Of a stretch of 64,000 nt of DNA, positions 1 to 8,811 are shown piece after piece. This DNA comes from Leptospirales bacterium. Its GTDB lineage: Bacteria; Spirochaetota; Leptospiria; Leptospirales; Leptonemataceae. A program made the translations under genes and the position numbers. Positions within the stretch are counted from its first letter, which is position 1, and each line of letters begins with the position of its first letter. The notes beneath the pieces are model-generated. The model saw only the letters and a program-made list of their open reading frames with translations, was not told the DNA's origin and did not search any database. The stretch spans positions 79,370 through 143,369 of the forward strand of contig JAEUSB010000048.1 in the NCBI GenBank assembly GCA_016788865.1, read 5' to 3'.

Positions 1-499
1 CATAGTACACATGTCCGCCGGAAAGATCCTTCTTGTCGAGCAACGGAGAAATCTCTACAATTTCCTTTCTTGAAAGGGAGTGATGCACAGGAAGTTTCTT
101 GGATTTGTCCCGGGTATGGCCCTTGTCAAAAGAGAGCAAATCGTATAGAATCATTCCCAGTTTCAGTACCCACCGATTTGAAGAAACGCCTCCCTTGTAA
201 GTTGGAATGAGAAACGGCAAAGGAAAGACAAAGTTTGGAGCAATGTTCTCCAGAATTCTTCGCTCGCGCAGTGATTCGCGTACCAGTCCCAACTCAAAGT
301 AACTGAGGTATCTGAGCCCGCCATGAATGAGCTTGGACGTTGCAGCAGATGTGGCTCCACCAAAATCCGATTTTTCAAATAGCGCAACACTCAGCCCCCG
401 GCTGGCCGCTTCATACGCAACGCAGGCTCCAGAGATGCCACCACCTACTATGACCACGTCAAAGTTTTTGTTTTCGGGCTGCTCGATATAGCGTTTCAT
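1..499 (-). CDS. glpD: FAD-dependent glycerol-3-phosphate dehydrogenase, N-terminal part
   Basis: The gene is cut by the left window edge, so only about the first 166 residues are present. They show an FAD dinucleotide-binding start (VVIVGGGISGACVAYEAA, about residues 15-32), a Glu at the end of the second strand, and the family stretch TSKLIHGGLRYL. These are typical of GlpD, which oxidises sn-glycerol-3-phosphate to dihydroxyacetone phosphate at the membrane and passes electrons to quinone. The ATG overlaps the stop of the upstream flavoprotein gene as ATGA, so the two are translationally coupled. Another FAD-dependent oxidoreductase of the DAO fold is possible, but the HGGLRYL motif favours GlpD. 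Confidence 0.8.
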   Translation of the reverse strand, partial: MKRYIEQPENKNFDVVIVGGGISGACVAYEAASRGLSVALFEKSDFGGATSAATSKLIHGGLRYLSYFELGLVRESLRERRILENIAPNFVFPLPFLIPTYKGGVSSNRWVLKLGMILYDLLSFDKGHTRDKSKKLPVHHSLSRKEIVEISPLLDKKDLSGGHVYY

Positions 500-2172
500 T
501 TTCTTTCTCCCATGCCCAGACCCAGAACTCCGGGATTCAATACTCCCTGGGGATCCAGATACTTCTTAATTGAGTTCAGCAGGCCAAATGCGACGGGCCC
601 AACTTCCCTGGCAAACCACGGAGCCAGGAGCCTGCCGATTCCATGATGATGAGTGATGGCAGCACCGCTCGCCTGAATGGCATCAACAATGGACTTATGA
701 TATTCCACAAACTCCTGGCGCTCCATTTGGCCAATAAAGATGAAATAGAGATTTGCACCCTGCGGATAGAAATGCGAAAGATGCGTCGTTACAATTGTGT
801 TGGGTCGCCTGTGACAGGCAGCGCGAACCGATGCATAGACGGCGGGCAGATCTTTCCAGGATGCAGAACACTCAAGCGTATCCAGGACAATTCCAAAATC
901 CATCAGGTCATCGCGCATGTACGGATCGAGAAAACGTGACTTCTCCCATTGTGAAGTGACAAATCCGGTAGTAGACATCGCACCTGCGCGCTTGCATATG
1001 GTCTGGATATTTTCATGGACCATGTCCGCGTAGGCTGCGCTTCCATCTGCCCACCCAATCATGAGAGAACGTTTGTTCTTTCTTAATCCGAACACTCGCA
1101 TGAGCCACTCAAGCGGCGTCCCTGCAACTCCGTAGAGTTCCAGTGCCAGATCCGTTTCTTCCGGATCAGAGAGGCGAAACACAGAAGGCGCGCCGCACTG
1201 CGATTGCATAATCTCGCGTGCTGCTTTCAGCCCTGATTCGAAGTCAGGAAATACATATCCAAATCTGCGACGATTCTCAGGCAAGAAGCGACGAATCTTA
1301 AGAGTAGCAGAAACAAGTATTCCGAATGACCCTTCGCTGCCCATCATCAGCGAATCAAGATCAGGTCCGGTGGCCTGAGCAGGAACATTGGCTGTGATTA
1401 TTTCTCCAGCCGGCGTGATATAATGCTGCGCAATGACGATGTCTTCGATCTTTCCGTAGTAAGTGGAATTCTGCCCGGCTCCCCGGGTTACAACCCAACC
1501 ACCAACGGTTGTATGCTCAAACGATTGAGGGAAGTGTCCGCATGTGTAGTTGTACGGCAGGCCCTTTTCCTTTTTGGCATTCTGGAGAGTTGATTCGAGC
1601 GCCGGACCCATGATGCCGCTTTCAACAGTAACTGTTTCGCTGACGGGATCGATGTCCAGGATGCGATTCATATGAGTAGAGAGATTTAGCGTTACGCCAC
1701 CCAGGACGGCTTCAAACCCGCGCGTAACACTCGACCCCGCTCCCAGGGGCTGCACAGGGATGCTGTGTGAGGCGCAATAGTTCAGGATAGCCTGTACATC
1801 TTTAGTGTCACGGGGCAGGATCACGGCATCCGGAACATTTTCGATGCTCCGGTCCCGCAGGCGAAACAGGTCAAGCATGGTCTTTCCATAAGCGGCACGC
1901 AATCGATCGATTGCACCGAGCTGCACATTCTCCTTGCCAACGATGGCTGAAAGAGCTGCGAGATCTGCCTGCGCGAGGCGGCAGGGCAGGTTCAGGTCAA
2001 CGGAATCGAGTCCTGTTTTCTCCGGTTTCTCAAAATGGGTAGGTTGAAGTCCAAACGTCTTCTGAACGACGTCGACCAACCTGGTATTTGGATGTTTGTG
2101 TTTGGCCGGGTTTCCCCATCGAAATAGCGACCTGTAGGAGCCGGGTGGCGTGTTTTCCGTCCATTGAACCAT
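496..2172 (-). CDS. Alkylglycerone-phosphate synthase-like FAD-binding oxidase
   Basis: A 558-residue flavoprotein of the VAO/PCMH fold. Residues about 115-300 form the FAD_binding_4 domain, with PLGAGSSVTRG at 142-152 and a long glycine-rich FAD stretch TTVGGWVVTRGAGQNSTYYG at 221-240. The C-terminal domain carries the triple-His motif HHHGIGRL (508-515) and ends with the usual LDPQGVLNPG. In alkyldihydroxyacetonephosphate synthase the equivalent histidines serve catalysis, which swaps the acyl group of acyl-DHAP for a fatty alcohol in ether-lipid synthesis. A D-lactate or glycolate oxidase relative is the main alternative. Its stop overlaps the glpD start by 4 bp; GlpD makes DHAP, the backbone of the AGPS substrate, which supports a lipid role. 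That link is inference. Confidence 0.75.
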   Translation of the reverse strand: MVQWTENTPPGSYRSLFRWGNPAKHKHPNTRLVDVVQKTFGLQPTHFEKPEKTGLDSVDLNLPCRLAQADLAALSAIVGKENVQLGAIDRLRAAYGKTMLDLFRLRDRSIENVPDAVILPRDTKDVQAILNYCASHSIPVQPLGAGSSVTRGFEAVLGGVTLNLSTHMNRILDIDPVSETVTVESGIMGPALESTLQNAKKEKGLPYNYTCGHFPQSFEHTTVGGWVVTRGAGQNSTYYGKIEDIVIAQHYITPAGEIITANVPAQATGPDLDSLMMGSEGSFGILVSATLKIRRFLPENRRRFGYVFPDFESGLKAAREIMQSQCGAPSVFRLSDPEETDLALELYGVAGTPLEWLMRVFGLRKNKRSLMIGWADGSAAYADMVHENIQTICKRAGAMSTTGFVTSQWEKSRFLDPYMRDDLMDFGIVLDTLECSASWKDLPAVYASVRAACHRRPNTIVTTHLSHFYPQGANLYFIFIGQMERQEFVEYHKSIVDAIQASGAAITHHHGIGRLLAPWFAREVGPVAFGLLNSIKKYLDPQGVLNPGVLGLGMGERK

Positions 2173-2323
2173 CGAAATGATATAGCGCGAAAGTCCCTCA
2201 GTTTCAAGCGATCCAGGGTAAACGGCGGTCTGGCAGGGCTGAACGGGACTTTTACGGGGTCTTCACGGTGCAACTCGCCCCTTGTTTTCCTCCGGTGCCC
2301 GGCGATTGGCATGTCAAGACCGG

Positions 2324-2353
2324 ATAAAAGGGGATGGGCTGCCAGCCCATCCC
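2324..2353 (-). terminator. Rho-independent terminator of the Hsp20 gene
   Basis: Read on the minus strand, an 11-bp perfect stem (2353-2343 with 2341-2331, GGGATGGGCTG against CAGCCCATCCC, one unpaired base between) starts 10 bp beyond the Hsp20 stop. It is followed at once by CTTTTAT. The strong stem plus short T-run fits an intrinsic terminator. In practice the loop would open to 3-5 bases. Confidence 0.8.
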
Positions 2354-2362
2354 GGAATAACG

Positions 2363-2833
2363 TTATTCGCCTTTGACAGGAATTTCTTTCGCGCTTGCCT
2401 GAGCCTTTTCGCTCTTTGGAATAACTACGGTCAGAACTCCTTTCTTGAAGTTAGCCTGAATCTTTTCGCGGTCCACCTCTTTGGGTAGTGCAATGACCCG
2501 GCTGAACTCCCCGTAGGAGCGTTCAATGAGGTGCTGGTCATTGTTCTTCTCTTCCTTTTCCCACTTCTTTTCTCCACGGATACTGAGCCCGTAGTCGTTT
2601 AACGTGACTTTTACGTCTTTTTCATCGAGTCCCGGCAGTTCGGCGGTTACGCTGATGGCTTTCTCGTTTTCCGTGACATTCACTTTTGGATTGAATTCAG
2701 CCAGGTGTCTGCCACCTTCAAAACCGTGACGCAGCTCCCGGAAAATGCGATTCAGATCCCTCTCGAATCCGCCAATCGCTGAATCCAGATCCCAGTGTGC
2801 CCATCGTTTTGGAACAATATCTCTAACATCCAT
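2363..2833 (-). CDS. Hsp20 / alpha-crystallin small heat-shock protein
   Basis: A 156-residue ATP-independent holdase chaperone that would bind unfolding proteins in the cytoplasm as an oligomer. The alpha-crystallin domain spans about residues 45-150, with the family signatures AELPGLDEKDVKVTL and a C-terminal FKKGVLTVVIPK followed by the EIPVK tail that mimics the I/V-x-I/V anchoring motif. I place the start at the ATG at 2833, preceded by GGAGGG at a good distance, rather than 27 bp upstream. A strong terminator follows the stop, so it is probably monocistronic. No CIRCE element was seen upstream. Confidence 0.93.
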   Translation of the reverse strand: MDVRDIVPKRWAHWDLDSAIGGFERDLNRIFRELRHGFEGGRHLAEFNPKVNVTENEKAISVTAELPGLDEKDVKVTLNDYGLSIRGEKKWEKEEKNNDQHLIERSYGEFSRVIALPKEVDREKIQANFKKGVLTVVIPKSEKAQASAKEIPVKGE

Positions 2834-2938
2834 TGATATTCCCTCCACTAATGCGCCCAAAATAGCAGTGATCCGGACTTACCGGAAATGACACATTGCC
2901 GACACGCACACTGATTAAAGTCAGCAGGAGCGGCATGA

Positions 2939-3331
2939 TCAGATAACGTTGCGAATCCTTGCTGCAAGCCACGGGGAGAGGAACGTTGTAATGAGAGCCA
3001 GAGGCCAGATCCGGAGCGCAGCTATATTGTAGTCTGCGAGCAAGTCGGACCAGGTTTTGCCAAAAAGAAAATGGCCGGCCCCAAACTCAAAACCCAGGGT
3101 GAGAAGCGTCCACCCCAGGCCAATCGCAAGCGACTCAGGGACCGTCGCCGGACGAAGCCATCGAATTACGAGACAGGTGAATCCCAGGATCAGGAGGGAC
3201 AATAGGATTGTGCTCGTGATATGACCGGTGGTTTCGCCGAGATATGGATTCAGGAGCTTGATCCGGAACCCTCCATTGAGAATCGCCAGGACGAGCAGCC
3301 CCGTCCAGAGAATCAGGCTTTTCCAGATCAT
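2939..3331 (-). CDS. Small integral membrane protein, unknown function
   Basis: A 130-residue, strongly hydrophobic protein with four predicted transmembrane segments (about residues 5-22, 37-58, 66-88 and 105-125) and short loops. A conserved-looking FEFGAGHFLFGKTWSDLL stretch lies before the last helix. I do not recognise a named family with certainty, though small four-helix proteins of this kind recur in bacteria. It is transcribed towards Hsp20 but separated from it by about 105 bp. A 280-bp gap divides it from the divergent ABC operon. Confidence 0.65.
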   Translation of the reverse strand: MIWKSLILWTGLLVLAILNGGFRIKLLNPYLGETTGHITSTILLSLLILGFTCLVIRWLRPATVPESLAIGLGWTLLTLGFEFGAGHFLFGKTWSDLLADYNIAALRIWPLALITTFLSPWLAARIRNVI

Positions 3332-3610
3332 GCATCCTCCACATGGTCAACGCGACCAGATTCGGCCAATAAGCGCAGGAATACAGCCAAAGGCGCTGAC
3401 AATCGTCATGAACTACAATGATCCTTTGCCATCCACCCGCCTCTGGTTTCGCCTTCAATACCGATATGCGAATGTTATGGAAAATCATTAGGCTGCGACT
3501 CCATCTGTCGAAACCTGTTTACCTGCCGGAAACTAGCGGACCCTGGAACAGTCTGACAGATTCAGAATACGAAGCTTGCTGTACAGACTGATCCCGAACA
3601 ATCTGCCTCA

Positions 3611-4321
3611 ATGTCCGGAAAATCGTTACTCAGCGCGCATGGCCTGGATCGAATCTACCACGTAGGCGAAATTGAGGTTCAGGCCCTGCGCGGGGTTGAC
3701 CTGGATTTACATCCTGGCGAGTTCCTGGTCATGCTTGGCCCTTCTGGAAGCGGCAAGTCGACGCTGCTCAATATTCTCGGCGGCCTTGATCGCGCCTCAC
3801 ACGGATCCATCCAATTTGAAAATCAAGAACTCACAAAACTCAATGACGATGAGCTGACTCGTTACAGACGAGAGCATGTAGGATTTGTATTTCAATTCTA
3901 CAATCTCGTTCCAGGTCTCACAGCAGAAGAAAACGTTGAGCTCGTCACAGACATTGCAAAAACTCCCATGAAAGCAAGTGAGGCACTGCAACTCGTGGGC
4001 CTGCTTGAGAGGAAAGACCACTTCCCCGCCCAACTCTCCGGCGGAGAACAACAGCGCGCGGCGATCGCCAGAGCCATTGCCAAGAAACCAACAATCCTTC
4101 TCTGCGACGAGCCAACGGGCGCTCTCGATTATGCAACGGGCCACATGGTTCTCGACGCAATTGCGCGCATAAACCGCGAGCTTGGTACGACAACGGCTGT
4201 CATTACACACAATGCCGTAATTGCGCAGATGGCAGATCGAGTCGTCCAGCTCTCCGCTGGAAAAATCGTTTCTTCAAAGCGAAACAAGAAAAAGAAATCC
4301 GCGTCGCAGATTCAATGGTAG
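3611..4321 (+). CDS. ABC transporter ATP-binding protein (LolD/MacB type)
   Basis: A 236-residue ATPase that would power the permease encoded immediately downstream. Visible motifs are Walker [10 protein letters not shown] (43-51), the ABC signature LSGGEQQR, Walker [13 protein letters not shown], and the H-loop in AVITHN. The family is the MacB/LolD/FtsE group, which drives mechanotransmission rather than classical substrate passage and typically exports lipoproteins, peptides or drugs. The C-terminus is lysine-rich (KRNKKKK). The permease start lies 4 bp after the stop, so the two are tightly coupled. Confidence 0.92.
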   Translation: MSGKSLLSAHGLDRIYHVGEIEVQALRGVDLDLHPGEFLVMLGPSGSGKSTLLNILGGLDRASHGSIQFENQELTKLNDDELTRYRREHVGFVFQFYNLVPGLTAEENVELVTDIAKTPMKASEALQLVGLLERKDHFPAQLSGGEQQRAAIARAIAKKPTILLCDEPTGALDYATGHMVLDAIARINRELGTTTAVITHNAVIAQMADRVVQLSAGKIVSSKRNKKKKSASQIQW

Positions 4322-4325
4322 CCCG

Positions 4326-6674
4326 GTGAAAGCTCTTCACAAGAAAGTAGTTAGAGATCTGTGGCAGATTCGATTCCAGGTTGCAACCATCTCGCTGGTT
4401 GCGGGAGTCGGCATCGGAGTACTCATTGCTTCCGATGGCGCATATGCCGCCCTGCGCGGCTCGCGTGAGCGTTTCTATCAACACAATCGATTTGCAAATG
4501 TTTTTGCATCCGTGAAGAGTGCGCCGGTGTCGCTGCTTCCGCGCATTCGAAGTATTCCAGGAGTGCTGCAGGCAGAAGAACGTCTCATCTACGATGCAAT
4601 TCTGGATCTACCAGAAACAACCATGGCCCAGGCTCGACTCGTTTCCCTGCCTGAGCGCGGCACAAATCTGCTAAACGAACCACTGGTCCTCGAAGGTTCT
4701 CTTCCCCAACCAACCCAGCGAGACTGCGCTCTTATCCATGAGGCGTTCGGCCGCGCAAATGAACTCCATCCGGGAGATCGTATAACGTTAATTTTGAATG
4801 GAAAAAGGAAGATAGTCACAGTTTGCGGGATTGGAATTTCCCCCGAGTTCGTTTACGCATTCTCCGGATCAAATCCAATGCCGGATCACAAACACTTCGG
4901 CGTCTTCTGGATGCAGCGCAGCACACTGGAGCAACTGCTGGACATGAATGGCGCGTTCAATGACGTCAGCCTGTCTACAAGTCCGGGCGCTTCCGAAAAC
5001 AACATTCGTGCAGAACTCGATCTCATTCTTGCACCATACGGCGCCGTTGCAGCCTACGGGCGCAGCAAACATCCCTCAGATATGTTCTTGAGCGATGAAA
5101 TCAAGCAGCTGCGCGTAACCGCCGTTGTTGTACCGCTCCTGTTCCTGGGAGTGGCTGCATTCTTGCTCAATGTTGTAATAGGACGACTGGTTCAAAAACA
5201 GCGACCACAGATCGCAACGTTGAAATCATTGGGTTATACCAATGTGACCATCGGCCGTCATTTCTTGTTCTTTGCCTGCGCGATTGTTTTGCCCGGCCAA
5301 ATACTCGGACTCATGCTTGGAAATTGGCTTGGTCGCGCGATGACGGATCTTTACGCCGATTTCTATCGCCTGCCCGGTCTTGATTTCCAGATGCATGTGC
5401 TGCGAACGATTCTGGCCGTCGCAACCGGAAGCCTGGCCGCCTGCACGGGAGCTGCGCGCGCGGTCTGGAGCGTGACACGGCTTGAACCAGCAGAGGCCAT
5501 GCGTCCACCGGTTCCCGAGATGAGCCGCCTCACCCTGAGAAACCCCATCCTTGGACGCTTGCCGGTTGCAACACGCTGGATTCTCAGGCAACTGATCAAT
5601 CATCCGCTCCGTCTGGTTCTTGCAGTCACAGGAAGCTCTTGTGCCATCATGATCATCGTCCTGGGATTTTACTCAAGCGATGCTGTAAATTTTCTGATCA
5701 GAGTTCAATTTGGAATGATACAGCGAGAAGACGCAACCATCATGTTTCGGAATCCTGTATCTCAGAGTGTACTGTTCGACGTCCAGAAACGCGTCCTTCT
5801 GGCTGAAGGCTATCGCAATGCACTTGTGCGCCTCCGGGTGGGACCCGCACGCCGGGAAATACTGCTGTCCGGGCTACCAGCGGATGCGCAGCTACGTCGC
5901 GTGATCAGTCGGCAGTTTGTACCGTTTGATATTCCGCCTAACGGCATACTACTGAATCGAAAGCTTGGAGAAAAGCTGAACATCAAAACTGGAGATGAGG
6001 TGGAACTTGAATTTCTTGAGGGGAAACGCCGCCGCGTACGGACGATTGTAAGCGGAACTGTGGATGAATTCCTGGGAACCGGTGCATACATTCAAATAAA
6101 CAACCTGCACAATATGATTGGAGAGCCTCCTGTTCTCACGTCTATTGCCGTCCGCCTGGATCCGGTCCAGGAAAAAGATCTCCTGGAATACTTGAAAGAG
6201 TCGCCGCTTGTATCGGGGGTTCTTCTTAAGAAGTCAATGCTGGAAGCCTTTCGTGTAACGCTCGGAGATATGCTGGTCGTCTACAGCATGATTCTGCTTT
6301 CTTTTGCCCTGGCAATGTCAGCGGGAGTGGTTTACAATCTGGCCATGATCTCACTTTCGGAGAAGTCCTGGGACCTTGCAACACTGCGGGTACTTGGCTT
6401 CCGACCCAGAGAAGTATACAGAATCATGGTTTCGGAAATCATCATCCAGACGTTACCCGCCATTCCCCTGGGATGCGCCATGGGATACGGAGTGATCCTG
6501 TTGATCCTCGACCTGACGCAGACGGAAAGCATTTCCATGCCCGCGATTGCAGCGCCCTCTTCCTATCTAATTGCAGTGCTTGTGGTGCTGGCTGCCACAA
6601 CAGGAAGCATCTTGATTCTTCGAAATCGAATGAAGCAGCTGGACTTGCTGGAGGTTCTAAAAATACGTGAGTAA
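4326..6674 (+). CDS. ABC transporter permease, duplicated FtsX/MacB-type
   Basis: A 782-residue membrane protein starting at a GTG 4 bp after the ATPase stop. A longer reading from 4221 would lie inside the ATPase gene and is unlikely. A first helix (about 15-37) is followed by a large periplasmic domain, then a helix bundle at about 265-395, another helix at about 455-480, a second periplasmic domain, and a final helix group at about 660-775. This is the layout of permeases with two FtsX domains. With the ATPase upstream and a membrane-fusion protein downstream it forms a complete MacAB-like or lipoprotein-handling exporter. The substrate cannot be deduced. Confidence 0.88.
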   Translation: MKALHKKVVRDLWQIRFQVATISLVAGVGIGVLIASDGAYAALRGSRERFYQHNRFANVFASVKSAPVSLLPRIRSIPGVLQAEERLIYDAILDLPETTMAQARLVSLPERGTNLLNEPLVLEGSLPQPTQRDCALIHEAFGRANELHPGDRITLILNGKRKIVTVCGIGISPEFVYAFSGSNPMPDHKHFGVFWMQRSTLEQLLDMNGAFNDVSLSTSPGASENNIRAELDLILAPYGAVAAYGRSKHPSDMFLSDEIKQLRVTAVVVPLLFLGVAAFLLNVVIGRLVQKQRPQIATLKSLGYTNVTIGRHFLFFACAIVLPGQILGLMLGNWLGRAMTDLYADFYRLPGLDFQMHVLRTILAVATGSLAACTGAARAVWSVTRLEPAEAMRPPVPEMSRLTLRNPILGRLPVATRWILRQLINHPLRLVLAVTGSSCAIMIIVLGFYSSDAVNFLIRVQFGMIQREDATIMFRNPVSQSVLFDVQKRVLLAEGYRNALVRLRVGPARREILLSGLPADAQLRRVISRQFVPFDIPPNGILLNRKLGEKLNIKTGDEVELEFLEGKRRRVRTIVSGTVDEFLGTGAYIQINNLHNMIGEPPVLTSIAVRLDPVQEKDLLEYLKESPLVSGVLLKKSMLEAFRVTLGDMLVVYSMILLSFALAMSAGVVYNLAMISLSEKSWDLATLRVLGFRPREVYRIMVSEIIIQTLPAIPLGCAMGYGVILLILDLTQTESISMPAIAAPSSYLIAVLVVLAATTGSILILRNRMKQLDLLEVLKIRE

Positions 6675-6679
6675 ATTCT

Positions 6680-7558
6680 ATGGACAAAATTTCTAAAAAG
6701 AAACTCTGGATTGGCGGCGGCACTTTGCTGCTGCTTCTGATAGTCGCCTACTACGTCTTCAAGCCTGGTGTTTCGGGATTCGAATTCGGCGTGGCGGAGA
6801 AGCTGATGTTTGAAAGGTCCATCCGTGAGGAAGGCGTAACAAGGATTCGAGAAAAATTTACCATACTCGCTCCGGTGAGCGGCGTGATGCAACGTGTTGC
6901 AATGCATGCCGGCGACAAGGTACAGAGCGGGCAGGCAATGGTTGGAATCCAATGGGATGCGCCAAGGCCCGTACGGTCGCCTATCAATGGAGTGGTGTTG
7001 AAAATTCTTCGCGAAGACGCTGGACCCATTGAAATGGGTTCACCAATCCTTGAAGTGGGAGATCCACGTTCTATGGAAATCGTCGTCGATATTCTGACTC
7101 AGGACTCAGTCCAGGTGAGGCCGGGAATGAATGTAAGCATCACAGAATGGGGTGGTCCAACCGCACTGAGCGCCAGAGTAAGGACCGTCGAACCCCAGGC
7201 CGTAACCAGAGTATCGGCTCTTGGCGTGCAGGAACAGCGCGTGCGCGTTCTTGCAGATCTTGTAACCCCGCCGGAGGAACGTGCCGGACTCGGTGACAAT
7301 TTCAGAGTTGAGTGCGCCATTATTGTGGAGACGATTCAAAGCGCGCTCGTCATTCCGGTAAGCTCGCTTTTTCGTGAGAACAACTCATGGTTTGTCTACA
7401 GGGTTGTCAACGGCAGGCTCAAAAAGACCAACGTGGAAATCCAGACCAGAAACGAAAGGCACGCTGTCGTCACGAAGGGCCTGAACGAAGGTGAATCGCT
7501 ATTGCTCTATCCTTCCGAATCGGCCCGGGATGGTTTGAAGGTAAAAGAAGAGAAATGA
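6680..7558 (+). CDS. Membrane-fusion (HlyD/MacA-type) periplasmic adaptor
   Basis: A 292-residue protein with one N-terminal transmembrane anchor (about residues 9-27) and a periplasmic barrel-sandwich region. The motif APVSGVMQRVAMHAGDKVQ and its second half RSPINGVVLKILREDAGPI form the split biotinyl-lipoyl-like domain. The alpha-helical hairpin is very short or absent, as in the smallest MacA-like adaptors. A beta-barrel and membrane-proximal part follow. The ATG is 5 bp after the permease stop and its own stop overlaps the next ATG (ATGA). It should link the permease to an outer-membrane or periplasmic partner that is not in this window. Confidence 0.85.
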   Translation: MDKISKKKLWIGGGTLLLLLIVAYYVFKPGVSGFEFGVAEKLMFERSIREEGVTRIREKFTILAPVSGVMQRVAMHAGDKVQSGQAMVGIQWDAPRPVRSPINGVVLKILREDAGPIEMGSPILEVGDPRSMEIVVDILTQDSVQVRPGMNVSITEWGGPTALSARVRTVEPQAVTRVSALGVQEQRVRVLADLVTPPEERAGLGDNFRVECAIIVETIQSALVIPVSSLFRENNSWFVYRVVNGRLKKTNVEIQTRNERHAVVTKGLNEGESLLLYPSESARDGLKVKEEK

Positions 7559-8181
7559 AATCGACTCACCAAATTACAGTAGATCCCGTGAGCGGCGCGC
7601 AAATCGCGATCGGTGTGATGGGCTCTGCAGCGCTCGATTACGATGACAGACTTCGCCAACTCTGCAGAAAATTAGGCAACGCGATTGTTGAAACGGGTTG
7701 TTGCATCATTACTGGCGCTTGCACCGGGCTACCGCACGAAACGGTCCTTGGAGTTCAAGAAATGGGTGGCCGTGTAATTGGAATCTCGCCGGCCACAAAT
7801 TTGCGCGAACACATCGAGCGCTATGGAAGCCCGTATCGCGAGTATGAAACTATGATCTACACTGGCCTCGGGCCAATGGGTCGCGAAATGATTAACATTC
7901 GCTCCAGCGATCTGATCATCATTGTTGGCGGACGTTCCGGCACGCTGGGAGAATTCGCAATCGCGTATGATGAAGGAAAACTCATTGGTGTGCTCGATCA
8001 CACTGGCGGAATCGCAGATGTTATCCCCGAAATTCAAGGTCACATTGGGAAGAACACGGGAGCGGAAGTCCTGCGTGCCCCAGATCCAGAAGACCTGGTT
8101 AAGGCAATGCTCGCTCGATATCTCTCTACAGAGTATTCATGCCCTGCAAAACCGCGCAGCCATACAGTAGAGTCCCAATGA
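7555..8181 (+). CDS. LOG-family / Rossmann-fold nucleotide-binding protein
   Basis: A 208-residue protein of the TIGR00725/LOG lysine-decarboxylase-like fold. Signatures are the N-terminal strand IAIGVMGSA, a GACTGLPHET turn and the glycine-rich GGRSGTLGEF (about residue 125). LOG proteins remove ribose-5-phosphate from nucleoside monophosphates using a PGGxGT(x)xE motif. Here it reads GGRSGTLGEF with Glu kept, so hydrolase activity is possible. It overlaps the adaptor gene by 4 bp, but a functional link with the exporter is not obvious. Confidence 0.8.
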   Translation: MKSTHQITVDPVSGAQIAIGVMGSAALDYDDRLRQLCRKLGNAIVETGCCIITGACTGLPHETVLGVQEMGGRVIGISPATNLREHIERYGSPYREYETMIYTGLGPMGREMINIRSSDLIIIVGGRSGTLGEFAIAYDEGKLIGVLDHTGGIADVIPEIQGHIGKNTGAEVLRAPDPEDLVKAMLARYLSTEYSCPAKPRSHTVESQ

Positions 8182-8242
8182 CAAAGATCATTGGCCTTCC
8201 AAAATTCTGAACTATCCTTATTGAAACGAGGTCAATACTAAT

Positions 8243-8629
8243 ATGAAACTTCTCGCTTCCGTTGCACTATCGCTTCTGCTGGCTGCTCCGCTCCTTGCCG
8301 AAGAGCCGCAGAAAAAACCTGACGACTGCAAAATGGATCACCAGGCTATGATGCAAAGCCGCAAGGCGCGCGACGCAAAGCTCAACGAGCTCCAGACCGC
8401 CATGAACAAAGCCACCGGACAGAAGAAGGTGGACCTGATGGCAGACATCCTGCGCGAACTCCTGGCAGAACGTGCTAAGATGCACGAGCACATGGCCTGC
8501 ATGATGCAAAATGGCCACGACATGAAGAAGATGATGGAGAATAAGAAGCAGGAAAAAGAGAATCCAAAGCAGCCAGGCACCAAAGAAGAGCCGACAAAAG
8601 TGCCACAAAAGCACGAAGGCCATCACTGA
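8243..8629 (+). CDS. Secreted Met/His-rich small protein
   Basis: A 128-residue protein with a clean signal peptide (LLASVALSLLLAAPLLAEE, cleavage near residue 19). The mature part is highly charged and rich in Met, His and Lys: DDCKMDHQAMMQSR, an MHEHMACMMQNGHDMKKMM cluster around residues 84-102, and a HEGHH tail. The two Cys and many Met/His residues recall periplasmic metal-binding proteins, for example copper binders, but no named family is recognised. A helical coiled region lies between about residues 38 and 85. It sits alone between the LOG gene and DAHP synthase. The metal role is inference from composition. Confidence 0.7.
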   Translation: MKLLASVALSLLLAAPLLAEEPQKKPDDCKMDHQAMMQSRKARDAKLNELQTAMNKATGQKKVDLMADILRELLAERAKMHEHMACMMQNGHDMKKMMENKKQEKENPKQPGTKEEPTKVPQKHEGHH

Positions 8630-8811
8630 GCGCAGCAAGCCCCGCCCTGCAGCCGGGCCTGGCGTTCGCGAAAGCGAAGCGATGGCGTCAGTCCGCATGG
8701 ATTTGGGCCAGTTGCTCACTGAACGAGCACGGGCCGGGCAACTCAATCGCTAAAGATTGCTAACTGTTTTCTCTCAACCGGGCATTTCTTTTCAACGAAA
8801 GCTTGCCCGGT

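Noticed and set aside
8665..8690. TTCGC-GAAA-GCGAA hairpin after the Met/His-rich gene
   Set aside because: The stem is only 5 bp and has no T-run, so it is not reported as a terminator.
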